The notes beneath the pieces are model-generated. The model was not told the DNA's origin. It did not search any database and saw only the letters and a program-made list of their open reading frames with translations. A program made the translations under genes and the position numbers. From the NCBI GenBank assembly GCA_964019425.1, contig OZ025817.1, positions 930,001-994,000 of the forward strand: a DNA stretch of 64,000 nucleotides, given 5' to 3'. The DNA is from Flectonema sp. DT1601 (lineage: Eukaryota > Euglenozoa > Diplonemea > Diplonemida > Diplonemidae). This document shows positions 1-12,254 of the stretch, piece after piece. How positions within the stretch are numbered: position 1 is the stretch's first letter; the number at the start of each line of letters is the position of its first letter.

Positions 1-647
1 TTCACGAGATTACGTTTTTATTTACAGCTGTTTTTTTAACTGTTGTGGTAGCGTAGGCAAAGAGGTGCTCAACTGCGTTAACGTAGCCTCCACCAAAGAA
101 ACCAGGCAAATGCTACGATGCCTCCTGTTTTATGGTGACAGTACTTTTGTTGTTTTTATTCATGCGCAAAAACCTGCGGTATTCTTCCCTGATAGACCCT
201 CCCTGCTGATGTATAACTAATGTTTTATGAACATGCGATGAACATTTGTGAAATCAGTTCCTTTTTAAAATATAAAAAACTGGAATGAAGTCCCCACAGA
301 ACTTACTAATGAAGTTTTAATTCACGAGACTACGTTTTTATTTACAGCTGTTTTTTTAACTGTTGTGGTAGCGTAGACAAAGAGGTGCTCAACTGCGTTC
401 ACGTAGCCTCCACCAAAGAAACCAGGCAAATGCTACGATGCCTCCTGTTTTATGGTGACAGTACTTTTGTTGTTTTTATTCATGCGCAAAAACCTGCGGT
501 ATTCTTCCCTGATAGACCCTCCCTGCTGATATATAACTTATGAACCCTAACTAAAATAACATGCGATGAACATTGTGAATTCGGTTCCTTTTTAAAATAT
601 AAAAACTGGAAATGAAGTCCCCCACAGAACTTACTAATGAAGTTTTA
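1..647. repeat. Two tandem copies of a 320-bp unit at the window edge
   Basis: The block starting TTCACGAGATTACG at base 1 recurs at 321 as TTCACGAGACTACG and stays nearly identical until about 647, with a few substitutions and small indels near 230-250 and 530-570. The first copy probably starts outside the window, so the array may continue to the left. Each copy holds a short inverted pair (CGTAGC / GCTACG, about 30 bases apart) and T-runs (TTTTTATTT, TTTTTTT). No reading frame runs through it. Function unknown; a satellite or a tandem small-RNA gene are both possible. Confidence 0.85.
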
Positions 648-3032
648 TGGCGGGCCGAGTAGCATTAGATAAATTCATGAAACTACGTCTTCCACTAAGG
701 TTAAATGGAACAGCAGAACAATGTTTTTTTTTTCTTTCTTTCTTTCTTACTATACGTACGTAACGCTTCGTCTTTGGAAGCAGCTACGGATTGTGTCCTC
801 TGAGTTACCCCTCCTGACGTACTTATAGTATGCAGCAACGTTTTTTTTTTTTTGATTAAAATAACTAATATTTTTATATTGGTTAACTTGATACAGCAAA
901 AATCATGGTTTTAAAAAAAAAAAAAAAAAAAAAAGATGTCAATTTACTTTAAAAGCCTCTTTTCCTGCAAACAATTTTTTCTCCTCTTTTTTTTCCCCAG
1001 ATCAGAAGTATTGTCCATGTAACCGTAAACGGATTTACCAACAGATTGACTGGAAGGATAAACTGCAATAAAAAAAGAATGAAAAAAAAACACATGGGCA
1101 CTGCTGATGTTATTGTTGCAAAACCTTTTCCACACTTTTTTTTTTTTTTTTTTTTATTAATAATACTCTCTTTTGTTTGATCTTTTTGTTTTAATTTCCT
1201 CTTTTGTTTTCTTCATTTTGGGATAGAAAAAAAATCGCTTCTTTTCTTTTTCTAGGCTGCGATTTGTCTTTTCTTAGTTGTTTTTTTTTTTTTTTTTATG
1301 TATAATTTCTGTGCGCTGAATGATAAGTTTGTTTCTCGGTCTCTGATAGCGTGTATCCATCACTCCTTCGTCACTGAATTCGAGTAGGGATACTGCTTGG
1401 TGCGGAAACGGCTTTCCTATTTTTCTTCGTCACAAGAATCTTACTGTGCAGTGTGTTGTATTCGTTTGCGAAGTGCGACTACGTCACCTTTTTTTTTTCT
1501 TTTCTTTCCATACACTCGAATCCTTTTATTTTTTTTTTATTTGTATTCCCTTTTCAGGTCACAAGTGAAGAAGTACTAAAAACACTCATTTTAGTGAATA
1601 ATGTACTTACGCAACACTCTTAGCAGTAATGGTTATTTAATAATGAGTTGAAGGTTTAGATGGTTCGATATTTCAGCTAATCTATAATTACTCAACTCAC
1701 TCACAAAACCAACCTCCCTTGCAAGTTGCTTTATATTTAACCATAGTATCGAGTTATCTTGCAAGCGAGCTAGCAGTGATCGGAAGGAGACAGGGAGGCA
1801 AACCTCAGCAGTCAAACAGAATGTCGAGACGAGTAAGGACCACAAGAGTCCAACTCACGGCAAAGGAAACTCTGAAAAAGAATCCATGGCAGTCTAGAGA
1901 GTTACTGTCTGCTCTTTGCAAGACGACATGGTGCCTGAACAGTGAGCCTCAGTAGGTGCTGGTGTGTGTAACCACCGCAACTCACATGATATGCGACAAG
2001 TAGCGTAACAGCTATCCGGCAGCATCAGTGGGAACCCAGTGGACCACATTAGGAACTGTAATGCTGAAGGGGAAAAGTTTCCGCCCCCAAGATTGCGTCC
2101 ACAACTGTATATATACCTCCTAAAGAGTTCTATGATGATCAAACAGTCTTCTTCCCCCCTGTAAGCTGCATTGTCAAAGTTTCACCCCTGCAAGCTGCAG
2201 AGTTTCTTTTTTATTATGATGATGATGATGAGTTGAAACCTTCGAAAAGGTTATGTTTAAGCATCACCATAATTCACTGTATCTATTTATGTTATTGTGA
2301 TACAATACAGTTGTGTTTTGAAAAAAAAAAATTAAACAATTGTCCCTACAAAAAACTGCGGGAGTCTTGTTCTTGTGTCATTCGTCTTCACTCTTTTTTT
2401 TTTTTTATGAACCTTTTCACTTTCCTTATTAAATTTCTAATCTTATTTCCCTGAATCTTCTTTTTTTATTACTTCCATTAAGTTGCTATTTTCTGTAACG
2501 TCTTTCTCTGATTAACTCATCGAACACGAGTTGCTGTAGTCTTTGGTCCTTAGCAGGATATTGGTATCGTTTATTTGGTTTCTGAAAATGTCAGCTTCGT
2601 GCATGGTGAGTCTCGTACGTACCAAACAAAAAGTTTGTAAAAAAGGAAAAAAAAAAAAAAAAGATTAATTTCATTGACCTCTTTGTCGATGTTTTTTTTA
2701 TCTTTCATTAAAAATAATAATTATACTCATGTATTGGTTTTGTTCTCACTGCGATTGCTGGTGTACTTTCCCTCTTCTTAGTTATTTTTTTTTTTTTTTT
2801 GTTATCTTTTTTACAAGTGTTTGTTTGTTGATGTGGCGTGTATTTCTTCCTCCCTTTGGAATTGAAGAAAAAAGAAAAGAAAAAAAAAAAAAATGTATCA
2901 GATTTTTGTATAAAAAAAACACACGCAGACTGGTGTATGTTTGCGTCTCTTGGGGTCTCACAGACTTCGGTGAAAATAATTACTACAAACTTATCAAAAC
3001 GATGTTATCGTTTACATCAGTGATGCTGCTGA

Positions 3033-3118
<86 letters not shown>

Positions 3119-4529
3119 CCTCCCTTCAACCTGTAGTACGCGGGTCCCGAATTCCCATATTCGACAGCATATATGGGATTTTATCGATACAGACTGTTGG
3201 TCTCTATTCATCGCAACCAGGTTTGGCCCGAACCCTATATTCGTTTTTAGCCAGTTTCAAGTTGCGTTGTATTTAATCATACTATCAAGTTTATCCCCCT
3301 TTCTTTTTAGAAGATGTTTCTTCCCCATCTTGGGATAAAAATGTTTTTTTTTTTTTTTTTTTTTTTGCTGCCAGAGTTAATTGTTCACTTAGTAATTGCA
3401 TTCCTTTCATTAGTCAGAAAGCCGTTTTCTTTGCTGAATGTAGCATTTTTAATGGTGAGTATGCAGTGAGGGTTTTGTTTTTATTTTTTTGCTTCAATTT
3501 TAGATAACTTCCGATCCGTGGCTCCCTAGACTTTGTAAACAAAAATAAGCCTAGCGATTTCATTTTATAGTGTGTTGGTTCTTACTACGAATGTTTGTTT
3601 TTTATCACACATCACCTTCTCTGCAGTTTTTTTTGTCTGCAAGCCGATTTTTTTTTTCTTTCCCCCCTTCTTTTCTCCTTTTGTTTTGTTATTTTCTTTC
3701 TGAGTGGTTTCACACAAAGAACTACCTCCTTAATTTCGGTTTTTTTTTTCTCTTTCCCTTTTTTTCTTTTTAGTTGCATGAAAAAAGAAAAAAAAGAAGA
3801 GGAAAAAAAAAAAAAAACAACAACAACAACAAAAACTATCGTTTATCTACCTGTCGTAATGTTTAGCAATTTGCTACTTGTGTAGGGTTGTCGTATTCTC
3901 GTTGTTTTTTATTAAAAAAAATCTTTTTTAATTCTTATTATGCTCTCTCTCTCCATCGCTTTTTCCTTGGCAATTTTCAAAACAAAATACCACCTGTTCT
4001 CCAACGAGAGGGTTTTTTTTTTTTTTTTTTTTTTTTCTCGTTATTTTCACTGACGAAGTCGGAGAAGAAACTATTCAGATTTAAAAAAAAAGTCTGTTTT
4101 ATTATATATGCTGGACAATAATACTGTTCTGCGATTAATTAAATATAAGCCTTTATCTGAATGGTTTTTTTTTTTTCTTCCTTCTTCTACTCAACTTAAT
4201 TGTGTTTTTCTGCAAACGTGTGTTTGTTTAATGCGACACCCGCAGCTTGTACTTTTTCAAAGTACTTCGAGTTATTGTTTTTTTTTTGTATTTTCATGTG
4301 AGTGGCATATTATTTTGATTTTACGTCGATTCTAGTTGTTTACCAACCAATTATTTTGATTTTTTTTTTTTTTAAATTTGCGAAAAACTGGCGTGTGCGG
4401 AGACAGTAATCCAACTGAAGTGCTCAGTACACGATAAAGAGGGAGTTTTTTTTTTTTTTTTTTTTGGTCTTATTCCAAAATTTTATTATTATTTTTTTTT
4501 TTTTTCAATTAGCATTACACAACATAACG
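648..4529. other. Long AT-rich non-coding spacer
   Basis: No gene recognised. The stretch holds many poly(T)/poly(A) runs, a CT microsatellite at 3038-3114, and only short open frames rich in F, K or S that follow the homopolymers. No tRNA-like A/B boxes were seen. Confidence 0.7.
3038..3114. repeat. (CT)n microsatellite, about 38 units
   Basis: An uninterrupted CT dinucleotide run, followed by CCCTCCCTCCC. It creates artificial open frames (SLSLSL on +, EREREREE on -) that are not genes. Confidence 0.97.
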
Positions 4530-5927
4530 ATGTCGCTGCCTGAATTAGTTTTTAGTATTTCAGATGTCATTCATCGTATCCGAGATGGTAATGTCACTCG
4601 CATTGGAGTTTTAAATGGAGCTGGTATTTCCGTAAACAGCGGAATTCCAGATTTTAGATCAAAAGGAGGGCTGTACGACACGCTGGACGTTAATAACCTA
4701 CCCCTCTGTGATGAGGCAAGAACTCTTATAGAGGAAGACGCATCGGCTATATACAGCAGAAAGGTTTTTGAGCTTGCACCACAGGCAGTCTACGCCACTG
4801 AGAAACCGTTTTTACTAGGGTTATATAATAAAGAATGGAAGCCATCAGCTACTCACTTCTGTCTAAAAGTTTTAAACGACTTGGGTCTGCTACAAAGGGT
4901 TTACACTACGAATATTGATGGTTTTGAGACTGCAGCTTTAGGTGACTCATCTCTGGTAGTTCAGCTTCATGGAACAATAAATGAATTCTGTTGTCACTAT
5001 TGCGGTGTTGATGTCGAAAAAACTATATTTATGGAACAGCTGTCGTCCGACCCAACTCCTGGACAATGTCCTTCATGTCAAAAACAGGGCATTCGACCAA
5101 AAGTAGTATTTTACGGAGAGAGTCTTTCCCAATCTAACCTTGATAAGTTCTCTCAAGATTGTAAAGAAATCGATCTGCTCTTTGTAATCGGAAGTAGTAT
5201 GACGGTGGCTCCAGTGTCTGAATTACCTTCAGAATTAAATCATCAAATCCATCGAGTTGTCCTTAATAGAAATGCCGTGGGTGAATCAGTTGGTTTTCGC
5301 TATTCCAGAGGTCGGGATGTACTTTTAGATAAAGACTGTGACTTGGATATGATTTCTGTTATTCACGGGATTGGAAAACTATCGCTATTAATGCAATGCA
5401 CGGACAGTATGAGTTCTATTTCTCAGGGAAATATTACGTTGTTTTTGGAGTCTTTGAAAGTAACGGTTCCTAAGACGGTTCCTACTGATCAACATGTCGG
5501 AACGAGGTCTGAATTATTAGTAACCACTGAGGATGACTTCAATAGAATGATTCGTCACTCAAGAGAGGCTGTTGTCGAAATACCAGTTGTTGATGTCGAA
5601 TTGACCAGCTACGTCACTGCCGGTTCAAACATTACAATCCGATCCTTTATCGAAAACCACCTCTCAGAAGTTCGCACAAACATGCAAATGCTAATGGGAG
5701 GAGGAACTGCTTCTGGAATTCAACGATTCCTTTCTTCACTGGAAGCGTTGCTTACTCCTGAAGGTCTTCCTTGGAGGTTAGTTATTGACGACCCTAACAA
5801 TGAAGCTGTTATTACTAAAAAGGACCACGACACGGAACTAGTATACAGAACTATCTCTTACCCATTGTCAGCGAGGGAAAAGAAACTCCTCGGGATTGTT
5901 GATTATCATGAAGAGGATCCTCTGTGA
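4530..5927 (+). CDS. Sirtuin (NAD-dependent protein deacylase, Sir2 family)
   Basis: 465 residues. Seen: the NAD-binding GAGIS at 30-34, IPDFRS at 39-44, TTNID at 126-130 where most sirtuins have TQNID, the HG pair with the catalytic His at 147, four zinc cysteines at 155, 158, 180 and 183, then KVVFYGES and a GSSMTVAP segment. This is the SIRT1/SIRT2-like class with a small zinc module, which removes acyl groups from lysines using NAD+. The last 200 or so residues after the catalytic core have no recognised domain. The ATG at 4530 is chosen because it directly precedes the conserved core; the open frame upstream begins at a TTG and is poly-F from a T-run. An AG after a T-rich tract lies at 4511-4512. 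Cell location is not clear from the sequence. Confidence 0.93.
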   Translation: MSLPELVFSISDVIHRIRDGNVTRIGVLNGAGISVNSGIPDFRSKGGLYDTLDVNNLPLCDEARTLIEEDASAIYSRKVFELAPQAVYATEKPFLLGLYNKEWKPSATHFCLKVLNDLGLLQRVYTTNIDGFETAALGDSSLVVQLHGTINEFCCHYCGVDVEKTIFMEQLSSDPTPGQCPSCQKQGIRPKVVFYGESLSQSNLDKFSQDCKEIDLLFVIGSSMTVAPVSELPSELNHQIHRVVLNRNAVGESVGFRYSRGRDVLLDKDCDLDMISVIHGIGKLSLLMQCTDSMSSISQGNITLFLESLKVTVPKTVPTDQHVGTRSELLVTTEDDFNRMIRHSREAVVEIPVVDVELTSYVTAGSNITIRSFIENHLSEVRTNMQMLMGGGTASGIQRFLSSLEALLTPEGLPWRLVIDDPNNEAVITKKDHDTELVYRTISYPLSAREKKLLGIVDYHEEDPL

Positions 5928-6203
5928 TCGGTAAAACTTCTTTCAGAACCTTTCAGATACTTGAAGCAGTTCAGGTCAGGTGATCAATGAAATGACATTG
6001 CGACGGTGAGTATCCGTTCTCACTTCTATCCCTGTTCGGCAAATTCGCCTGGCGCAATGGCATTTGATTTGATTAAGCAGCGTTCTCTTCTCTCTTCACA
6101 CAGCAGTAGCTATCTTTTGATCTTGTTTTGTCTAATTAACGAAAACCCATAATTAAAATATAACCTTATCAATATGTTCAGTTAAAACACAAAAAAAAAA
6201 AAC

Positions 6204-7271
6204 ATGGGAAAGGGAAAGCTTCTGAGAGAGCAGAGACTGAATGCAGAAGAGCTGAAGAGAAAAGCTTTTATATGGAACATGGTTATGTTTGTAGCTCCAG
6301 TGATAGCAGTGGTTGGTGCTGTTGGATTAATACCTGAGAGTATGGTACGAAGAAATGAACATCGACTTCATTGGATAGATATCCAAGTGAATGAAACGAT
6401 TGATATTCCTATTCCGGGTGAGGAACCAATTGCTGCGACAGGACTAGCACCGGGGATTATCCATTTAAAAAATTTAGTGAAGAAAAGTGAGATTGGAACT
6501 ATTATATCGAAAACAAAGAGTCAACTAAAAACAGCCACCCTATCAAGAGCTACTGGTGATGACAATGGAGGATGGCGATCCAGTACCATGGTAACAACAG
6601 GAGCATCAAATGGTCCTCGTAACTTAAATAATAGAATTAAAAGTATTACTCAACTCTCAGCAGAACTCGTTCGTAACGCTACAATTCAAATTCAGAGATA
6701 CGTCAGCGATGGTCGCTACTTTCCTCACTACGATTCTAAGCAGTTATCTGGACTTGGAGTTCCTAATCCTCAGAATAGTTATCCTTATGTCGGGAGGTTT
6801 CTCACGATTGTTATTTATCTGACTGATTCTGAAGGAGGACAGACTATATTTCCATTCTCACACATGTCACCAGAAGATGCTTGGAGATACGCAACACAGA
6901 GTCGCCCTGGAGAGAAAATATCAAAACCGAAAAGTATCGTAAGGTATTGGGAAAAGTACTGTAAATCTATTCGCAATAGCAAACCAAAGCAGGGGGTTGC
7001 AGTTCAACCAGTTGCTGGTGATGCTGTACTTTTTTACAGTCACTTCAGCACAGCCGATGGTCTTCTGGGAGAAATGAATCCAAACAGCTTTCACGCAGGT
7101 TGTACAGTTCCTGATGGTAGTGAGAAGTACATGGCAAACTACTGGTTTAATATCCACCCTCATATGTTCGCCGACTTAGATGACAAAGAGAGACTTCATG
7201 AACTCGAAGAGCAGTACCAACCAACTCCTGAAGAATGGGATGTTCTCCACAACCTCGTGCCTGACGTGTGA
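6204..7271 (+). CDS. Prolyl 4-hydroxylase-like 2-oxoglutarate/Fe(II) dioxygenase, type II membrane protein
   Basis: 355 residues. A charged start (MGKGKLLREQRL) is followed by a hydrophobic segment at about 28-43, suggesting a signal anchor with the catalytic domain in the ER/Golgi lumen. The P4Hc fold is seen from about 165: iron ligands H175 and D177 (FPHYD), the strand YLTDSEGGQTIFP, distal H297 (SFHAGC) and K308, the expected 2-oxoglutarate-binding lysine. The family hydroxylates prolines in secreted or membrane proteins. The insert at 225-260 is longer than in many plant homologues. An AG ends a T-rich tract at 6180-6181 with a 22-nt A-rich leader before the ATG. The exact substrate is unknown. 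Confidence 0.93.
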   Translation: MGKGKLLREQRLNAEELKRKAFIWNMVMFVAPVIAVVGAVGLIPESMVRRNEHRLHWIDIQVNETIDIPIPGEEPIAATGLAPGIIHLKNLVKKSEIGTIISKTKSQLKTATLSRATGDDNGGWRSSTMVTTGASNGPRNLNNRIKSITQLSAELVRNATIQIQRYVSDGRYFPHYDSKQLSGLGVPNPQNSYPYVGRFLTIVIYLTDSEGGQTIFPFSHMSPEDAWRYATQSRPGEKISKPKSIVRYWEKYCKSIRNSKPKQGVAVQPVAGDAVLFYSHFSTADGLLGEMNPNSFHAGCTVPDGSEKYMANYWFNIHPHMFADLDDKERLHELEEQYQPTPEEWDVLHNLVPDV

Positions 7272-7471
7272 GTAACACTTTATCTTAATTCTTCTTTTTA
7301 ATTGCCATTGCGGTTTTCGTATTTCTTTTTTCCCGATCACCTTTAAGGATCTTTTTTAAATTTGTTTATTCAGCTTCTGTCAGTCTTCTGTCAGTCTGTT
7401 GTTGCTTCTCTTTCCCATTTTCCGAAGCGGTCTTCTCTGCGTTTGACATGAAAATACTTACGGGAAAAGAA
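7272..7471. other. Spacer between the hydroxylase gene and the tandem array
   Basis: Downstream flank of the hydroxylase gene, with short repeats of CTGTCAGTCT near 7380. No gene seen. Confidence 0.5.
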
Positions 7472-8556
7472 GAAATTACTTTACTGTAACACAATACTTG
7501 ACGACAGAGGAAGTCATTTCTATTACAAATTTCTGTTAGGAATAAGGTAAACTACTGTAGAGCATATCCTAATTGGGTTTACGACGGTAGTTATCTCTTT
7601 TGAACCTTTTTAATCGCAACGCCTAGTCAGACAGAACTTCATCAGAAAGTTCTTGACTGGGAACTAACTCTTTTATACACCACGATGTCAGATAAAGCTT
7701 CATGGAATATGAAGAAATCACTTTACTGTAACACAACACTTGACGACAGGAGAAGTCATTTCTATTACACATTTGTATTAGGAATAAGGTAAACTACCGT
7801 AGAGCACAATCAGCTCGTATTGCATATCCTAATTGGGTTTACGACGGTAGTTATCTCTTTTGAACCTTTTTAATCGCAACGCCTAGTCAGACGAAACTTC
7901 ATCAGAAAGTTCTTGGCTTACTGTAACACAACGCGCGACGACAAGATAACTTCTTACAAAGAAGTCATTTCTATTACACATTTCTGTTAGGAATAAGGTA
8001 AACTACCGTAGAGTATATCCTAAATGGGTTTACGACGGTAGTTATCTCTTTTGAACCTTTTTAATCGCAACGCCTAGTCAGACAGAACTTCATCAGAAAG
8101 TTCTTGACTGGGAACTAACTCTTTAATACACCACGATGTCAGATAAAGCTTCATGGAATATGAAGAAATCACTTTACTGTAACACAACACTTGACGACAG
8201 GAGAAGTCATTTCTATTTCACACATTTGTATTAGGAATAAGGTAAACTACCGTAGAGCACAATCAGCTCGTATTGCATATCCTAATTGGGTTTACGACGG
8301 TAGTTATCTCTTTTGAACCTTTTTAATCGCAACGCCTAGTCAGACGAAACTTCATCAGAAAGTTCTTGACTGGGAACTAACTCTTTAATACACCACGATG
8401 TCAGATAAAGCTTCATGGAATATGAAGAAATCACTTTACTGTAACTCAATACTTGACGACAGGAGAAGTCATTTCTATTTCACACATTTGTATTAGGAAT
8501 AAGGTAAACTACCGTAGAGCACAATCAGCTCGTATTGCATATCCTAATTGGGTTTA
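7472..8556. repeat. Tandem array, five units of about 200-260 bp, with conserved inverted repeats
   Basis: Units start near 7472, 7721, 7917, 8171 and 8433 at the motif TTACTGTAACACAA. The last unit stops inside the repeat at about 8556, and the second loses its 3' part where the third begins. Two unit types exist: A (units 1, 3) lacks an 18-bp piece present in B (units 2, 4, 5), giving the order A-B-A-B-B. Complete units carry two potential RNA hairpins. The first pairs AACTACCGT with ACGGTAGTT (7792-7800 with 7844-7852 in unit 2). The second pairs CCTAGTCA with TGACTGGG (7622-7629 with 7654-7661 in unit 1), with an inner 7-bp stem AGAACTT/AAGTTCT and a 7-base loop. A U-rich single-stranded stretch lies between them. 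No reading frame crosses the array. It may be a tandem non-coding RNA gene or a minisatellite. Confidence 0.9.
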
Positions 8557-10375
8557 CTGTATTTAAATTTCAAACTTAACAGTAAGAGCTTCATAAAAAC
8601 GAAAGCAGCGATTCTTTCTGTCTGGTTACCCTGATTTAATCCTTGGAGTAGCCGTTTATTTATTTAGTTTAATCGAAGTATCAAGTTATCCCTCTTTTTT
8701 TTTTTTTTTTTTTTTTTTTGAAATCCCGTTCCCCTCCCGTGCAAAAAGAAACAGTAAAAAAAAAAAAAAAAAAACTGCTAATTTACGTCAGTTGCAATCG
8801 GTCTACTTCCCATTTTTGTTGGTCGCTGATGTGATCCAGCTGTGGACTTGCTTTGCAAACTTTTTGTTTTCCAAAGAAACCTCTTTTAACAGGCAACCTG
8901 TCACACTGTCAGGAAATACAAATAATTTTATTTTAAAACCTGTTTTACTTGAAAGAAGGTAACGCTAGATACTAAGCAAACAGTTCATTTTGGTACACTT
9001 GTTGTCCCAAGCCTGCCTCATGTTAGATGACTGCTATTGTGTTAGGTTTGCAGCTGTGCTCGCGTGATTTGGTTTTGAGTGAACAGGTGAGTTGCCATCG
9101 GTATACTTAAAAAAAAAAAAAAAAAGAAAGAAAAAAAAAGTGATAGCTTCGTCTGAAGAAGAGAGAATTTCACGTTCACGTGTGATTTATTTAGAGACGA
9201 AGAGAGGAGCTTCCAGCTTCCAGCTTCCAGAAAAAAAAAAAAAAAAGTGAAACCTATCCTTGCGATTTTGTTATTCGTCTAGCTTCTTGTGGGTTTTACG
9301 AGTATCAAAAAAAAAAAAAAAAAAAAGTCCCTCTCCCCTTCCGTGAATTCGAACAAAGCCTGCATTCGAAGTACGTAGTCTGCAGGCAGTCTACGTGCAT
9401 ACCACATCTCTGTGGTGTACAGTCTGTGGGTGGCTTGCCTTATGAATTTTTTTTATAGTTTTGGTTCTGTTTAAGGATGTTACTTATTTCCACTTTTTTT
9501 TTTTTTTTTTTGATTTTCTTCTGAGTCGGTCTGCACACCGTAGCGTGGCTGCCAAAGAGGTTCCCTGAGGCTCTTCAGGAGCTTCACAATGAACAGCTTA
9601 GCCACCAGCATCAGTAGTTGTTGGTGCGACTGTATCAGGTAAAAAAATCTTTTTTATTTTGACAATGATTCATCAGGTACGGCTTCTGATTGAAAAAAAA
9701 AAAAATATTAATGGTGTCTGCAAGCAGACAGCATGTGATTGCGTAGTTCCTTGTATCAATTGTTACTAACGAACAAGAACAGTGTACTCTCGATAAAAAC
9801 AGATGCAAGTATCAAATTTGTGTTGAATCAATGACTTTTTTGAATTGAAAAAAAGAAACACCAACTGCAAGCAGTCGGTGTTTTTTCACTATGATGCAAA
9901 CAAGTTTTTTTTTTTTTAAAAAAAATTATTATTATTTCTTCAGTCATTATTTTTTTTGTCGCTGATAGAAATAACAAAAAAAAAAAACAACAACAAAATT
10001 CTTCTTCTTTTTTTTTTTTTTGTCCTTTGAGCAAGACGTTTTAACAAAAAAAAAAAAAAAAATTCTTGTCACTGATGTGAACACGAATGACATGTTAAAA
10101 TGACTTGTAATTCATTTCTTTATAAAATAGTTACTCTTTTTTTTTTCTTTTCCCATTTTTTTACAGGAATTCAAAAGTTGATACAGCTGGTTTTTTTGTG
10201 CAGTGACATAGGGGGTGTAGTTATAGGTGGGAGGTTTACCAACAATGAAAAACCACTACTCTTATCGTCGCTTTACTTATCCAATGATGGGAGACCACGG
10301 CAGTTGCGTGTCCTTTTGGACTTGTGGCTTTTCCGATTCCAGTGACACTGTGTGATTTCCTTTCACGCTATTCTG

Positions 10376-10411
<36 letters not shown>

Positions 10412-12254
10412 GGTGAGTTGCACATGAAACTTTAGTTGGCAATCTTGTCAATCAAAATAGCAGGTTATGTGTAAACTTTATTAAATAATTTAAACATTTG
10501 CAACAAGCCTCAATGTGTTTGTGTTTGTTGTTTTGTTTGTAGTGCCTACAGTCATCACCAGTGTCGCTGTATCGTTTACTGACAGCAGTTAGTTTTTGTA
10601 TTGTCAGAAGTGAAGTAAGAATTCCCGTTTTTCTTTTTTTTTTCTTTTTCATCCAAAATCTGGATCAGTTGCGGTTGAAACAAGAGAATTGTGGCAGTGC
10701 GTCTGTCTCTTCCGCTTTATGGATCTCAACAGTGTTTGTAAATTGATCACAAAAAGGATGACATTACTGATTTTATGGTAACTATACAAGAAGTAGGGTA
10801 GTCTGGTAGAATTAATTAAAAAAAAATTATCAAATTCAATCGGGTGTTTTCAGATATAAAATTTAGGTTTTTGAAAGTATTATGAATAACGAGAGGCTTT
10901 GCAAAATTGTCAACTCAGTTTCACTGATGTGAAAGCTGAGATTCCCGCTGATTTTCTATAACGACTATCTTGTGGTTGAATGATCGTCTTACATTTCTCA
11001 AGTTCTACGTGGGCGTTTCAGTGTTGCCAGCGAATGATATTTTCAGTTTTCTTTTTTTCTTTCCCTTCACATTTTCTTTCTTTCCATCAATGACACGTGT
11101 CTTATTAAAACAACATTGTTTAAATATTCTCAACCCATGTCAAAGTTCTGGTAGGTTTTTCGTCCGAAGATGGTTTTCACTACTTACTTATCTTCGTAGC
11201 ATTCTTTTTTTTTTTTTTTGAATTAGTGCCTGAGCAAGCTCGTGGTACCTTTCTGTGGAGGCGAAATCAAAAAAAAACAACTGCCTCGAAAACTGATTAG
11301 TTTGGTTTGTTATATTCAATATGTTTGTTATAAGAATGGAGTGACAGATATCTTGATGAAAAAAACATAAAGGCTGGATCCCCATCAGGCTTTTTCAATT
11401 CTATCGTCATTTTTTTTTTTTCCCCCTCAACGATGTTTATGAAGTATGAAACCCTTTTTTGAAAAAAAAAAAAAAAAAAAAAGGGTCTTCAGAATGTCGT
11501 GTTCTTTTTTTATTTTTTGTGATGTGATGTTAAGAAATAAAACAGTATTGTTCTTTTTACGTTTGCTCAAAAAAAAAAGTAAGATTTATCTTCGAAATGA
11601 CTTGGACTGCTCTCGTTGGGAGTATTTCAGGACTCAGTGAGACTAAATAGTATTTGAATCGCCTCGTTGTTTTTGGCAGCTACTCATTTCTTCGTTTTGA
11701 GGGGAAAGTGTTACATTGTTTATATCTTCCCCCTGTTTCTGTTCTTTTTTTTTTTTGAACATGTTAAAGAAGATTCAAGTTCTATTTCTTGGCTTATTCC
11801 CTGTGGCATGCATCTATACTGTTTCGAAACTGGGTGTCTTCAGCCAGCCTTGACACACTTGTGTGACTGAGGTAGGTCTTTGCATTGGTACTAACTGAGA
11901 CAATGTCCCTTGGGAATTTTGCAGCAGCGGGATAGTAGGACTGATTTCTATGGTTCACTGGTGCTCTGGTTGTGTATGAAAAAAAAAAAAAAAAGAGAGA
12001 AAAAAAAAAAAAAAAAAAAAAAAAAACTTGCATCGAATTATTTTGCCAAAATCTCTCCCATGATTCTCCCCTTTTTTTTTTTTTTTGGATTTCTTTTTTT
12101 TGTCCGTTTATAGTTAGACGACATTAACAAAATTGTGTATTTTTCTTAAATTCCACAGACACGACACAATGAAACGATTGATATATTCCTCCTATTGTAG
12201 CTGACTATGTTAATTATTTTTACCAGACGACACTCTGTCAACAAAAATAACAAA
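8557..12254. other. Long AT-rich non-coding spacer
   Basis: No gene recognised in 3.7 kb. Contents are poly(A)/poly(T) runs (for example T32 at 10379-10410), a short triplicate CTTCCAG near 9205-9230, and small open frames that follow the homopolymers. Confidence 0.65.
10379..10410. repeat. Poly(T) run, 32 bases
   Basis: One of the longest homopolymers in the window. Others are T33 at 16886-16918, A30 at 22412-22441, T32 at 31677-31708, T33 at 40100-40132 and T27 at 42386-42412. Confidence 0.97.

Noticed and set aside
2729-3211. SLSLSL and EREREREE frames
   Set aside because: Translation of the CT microsatellite, no start context or family.
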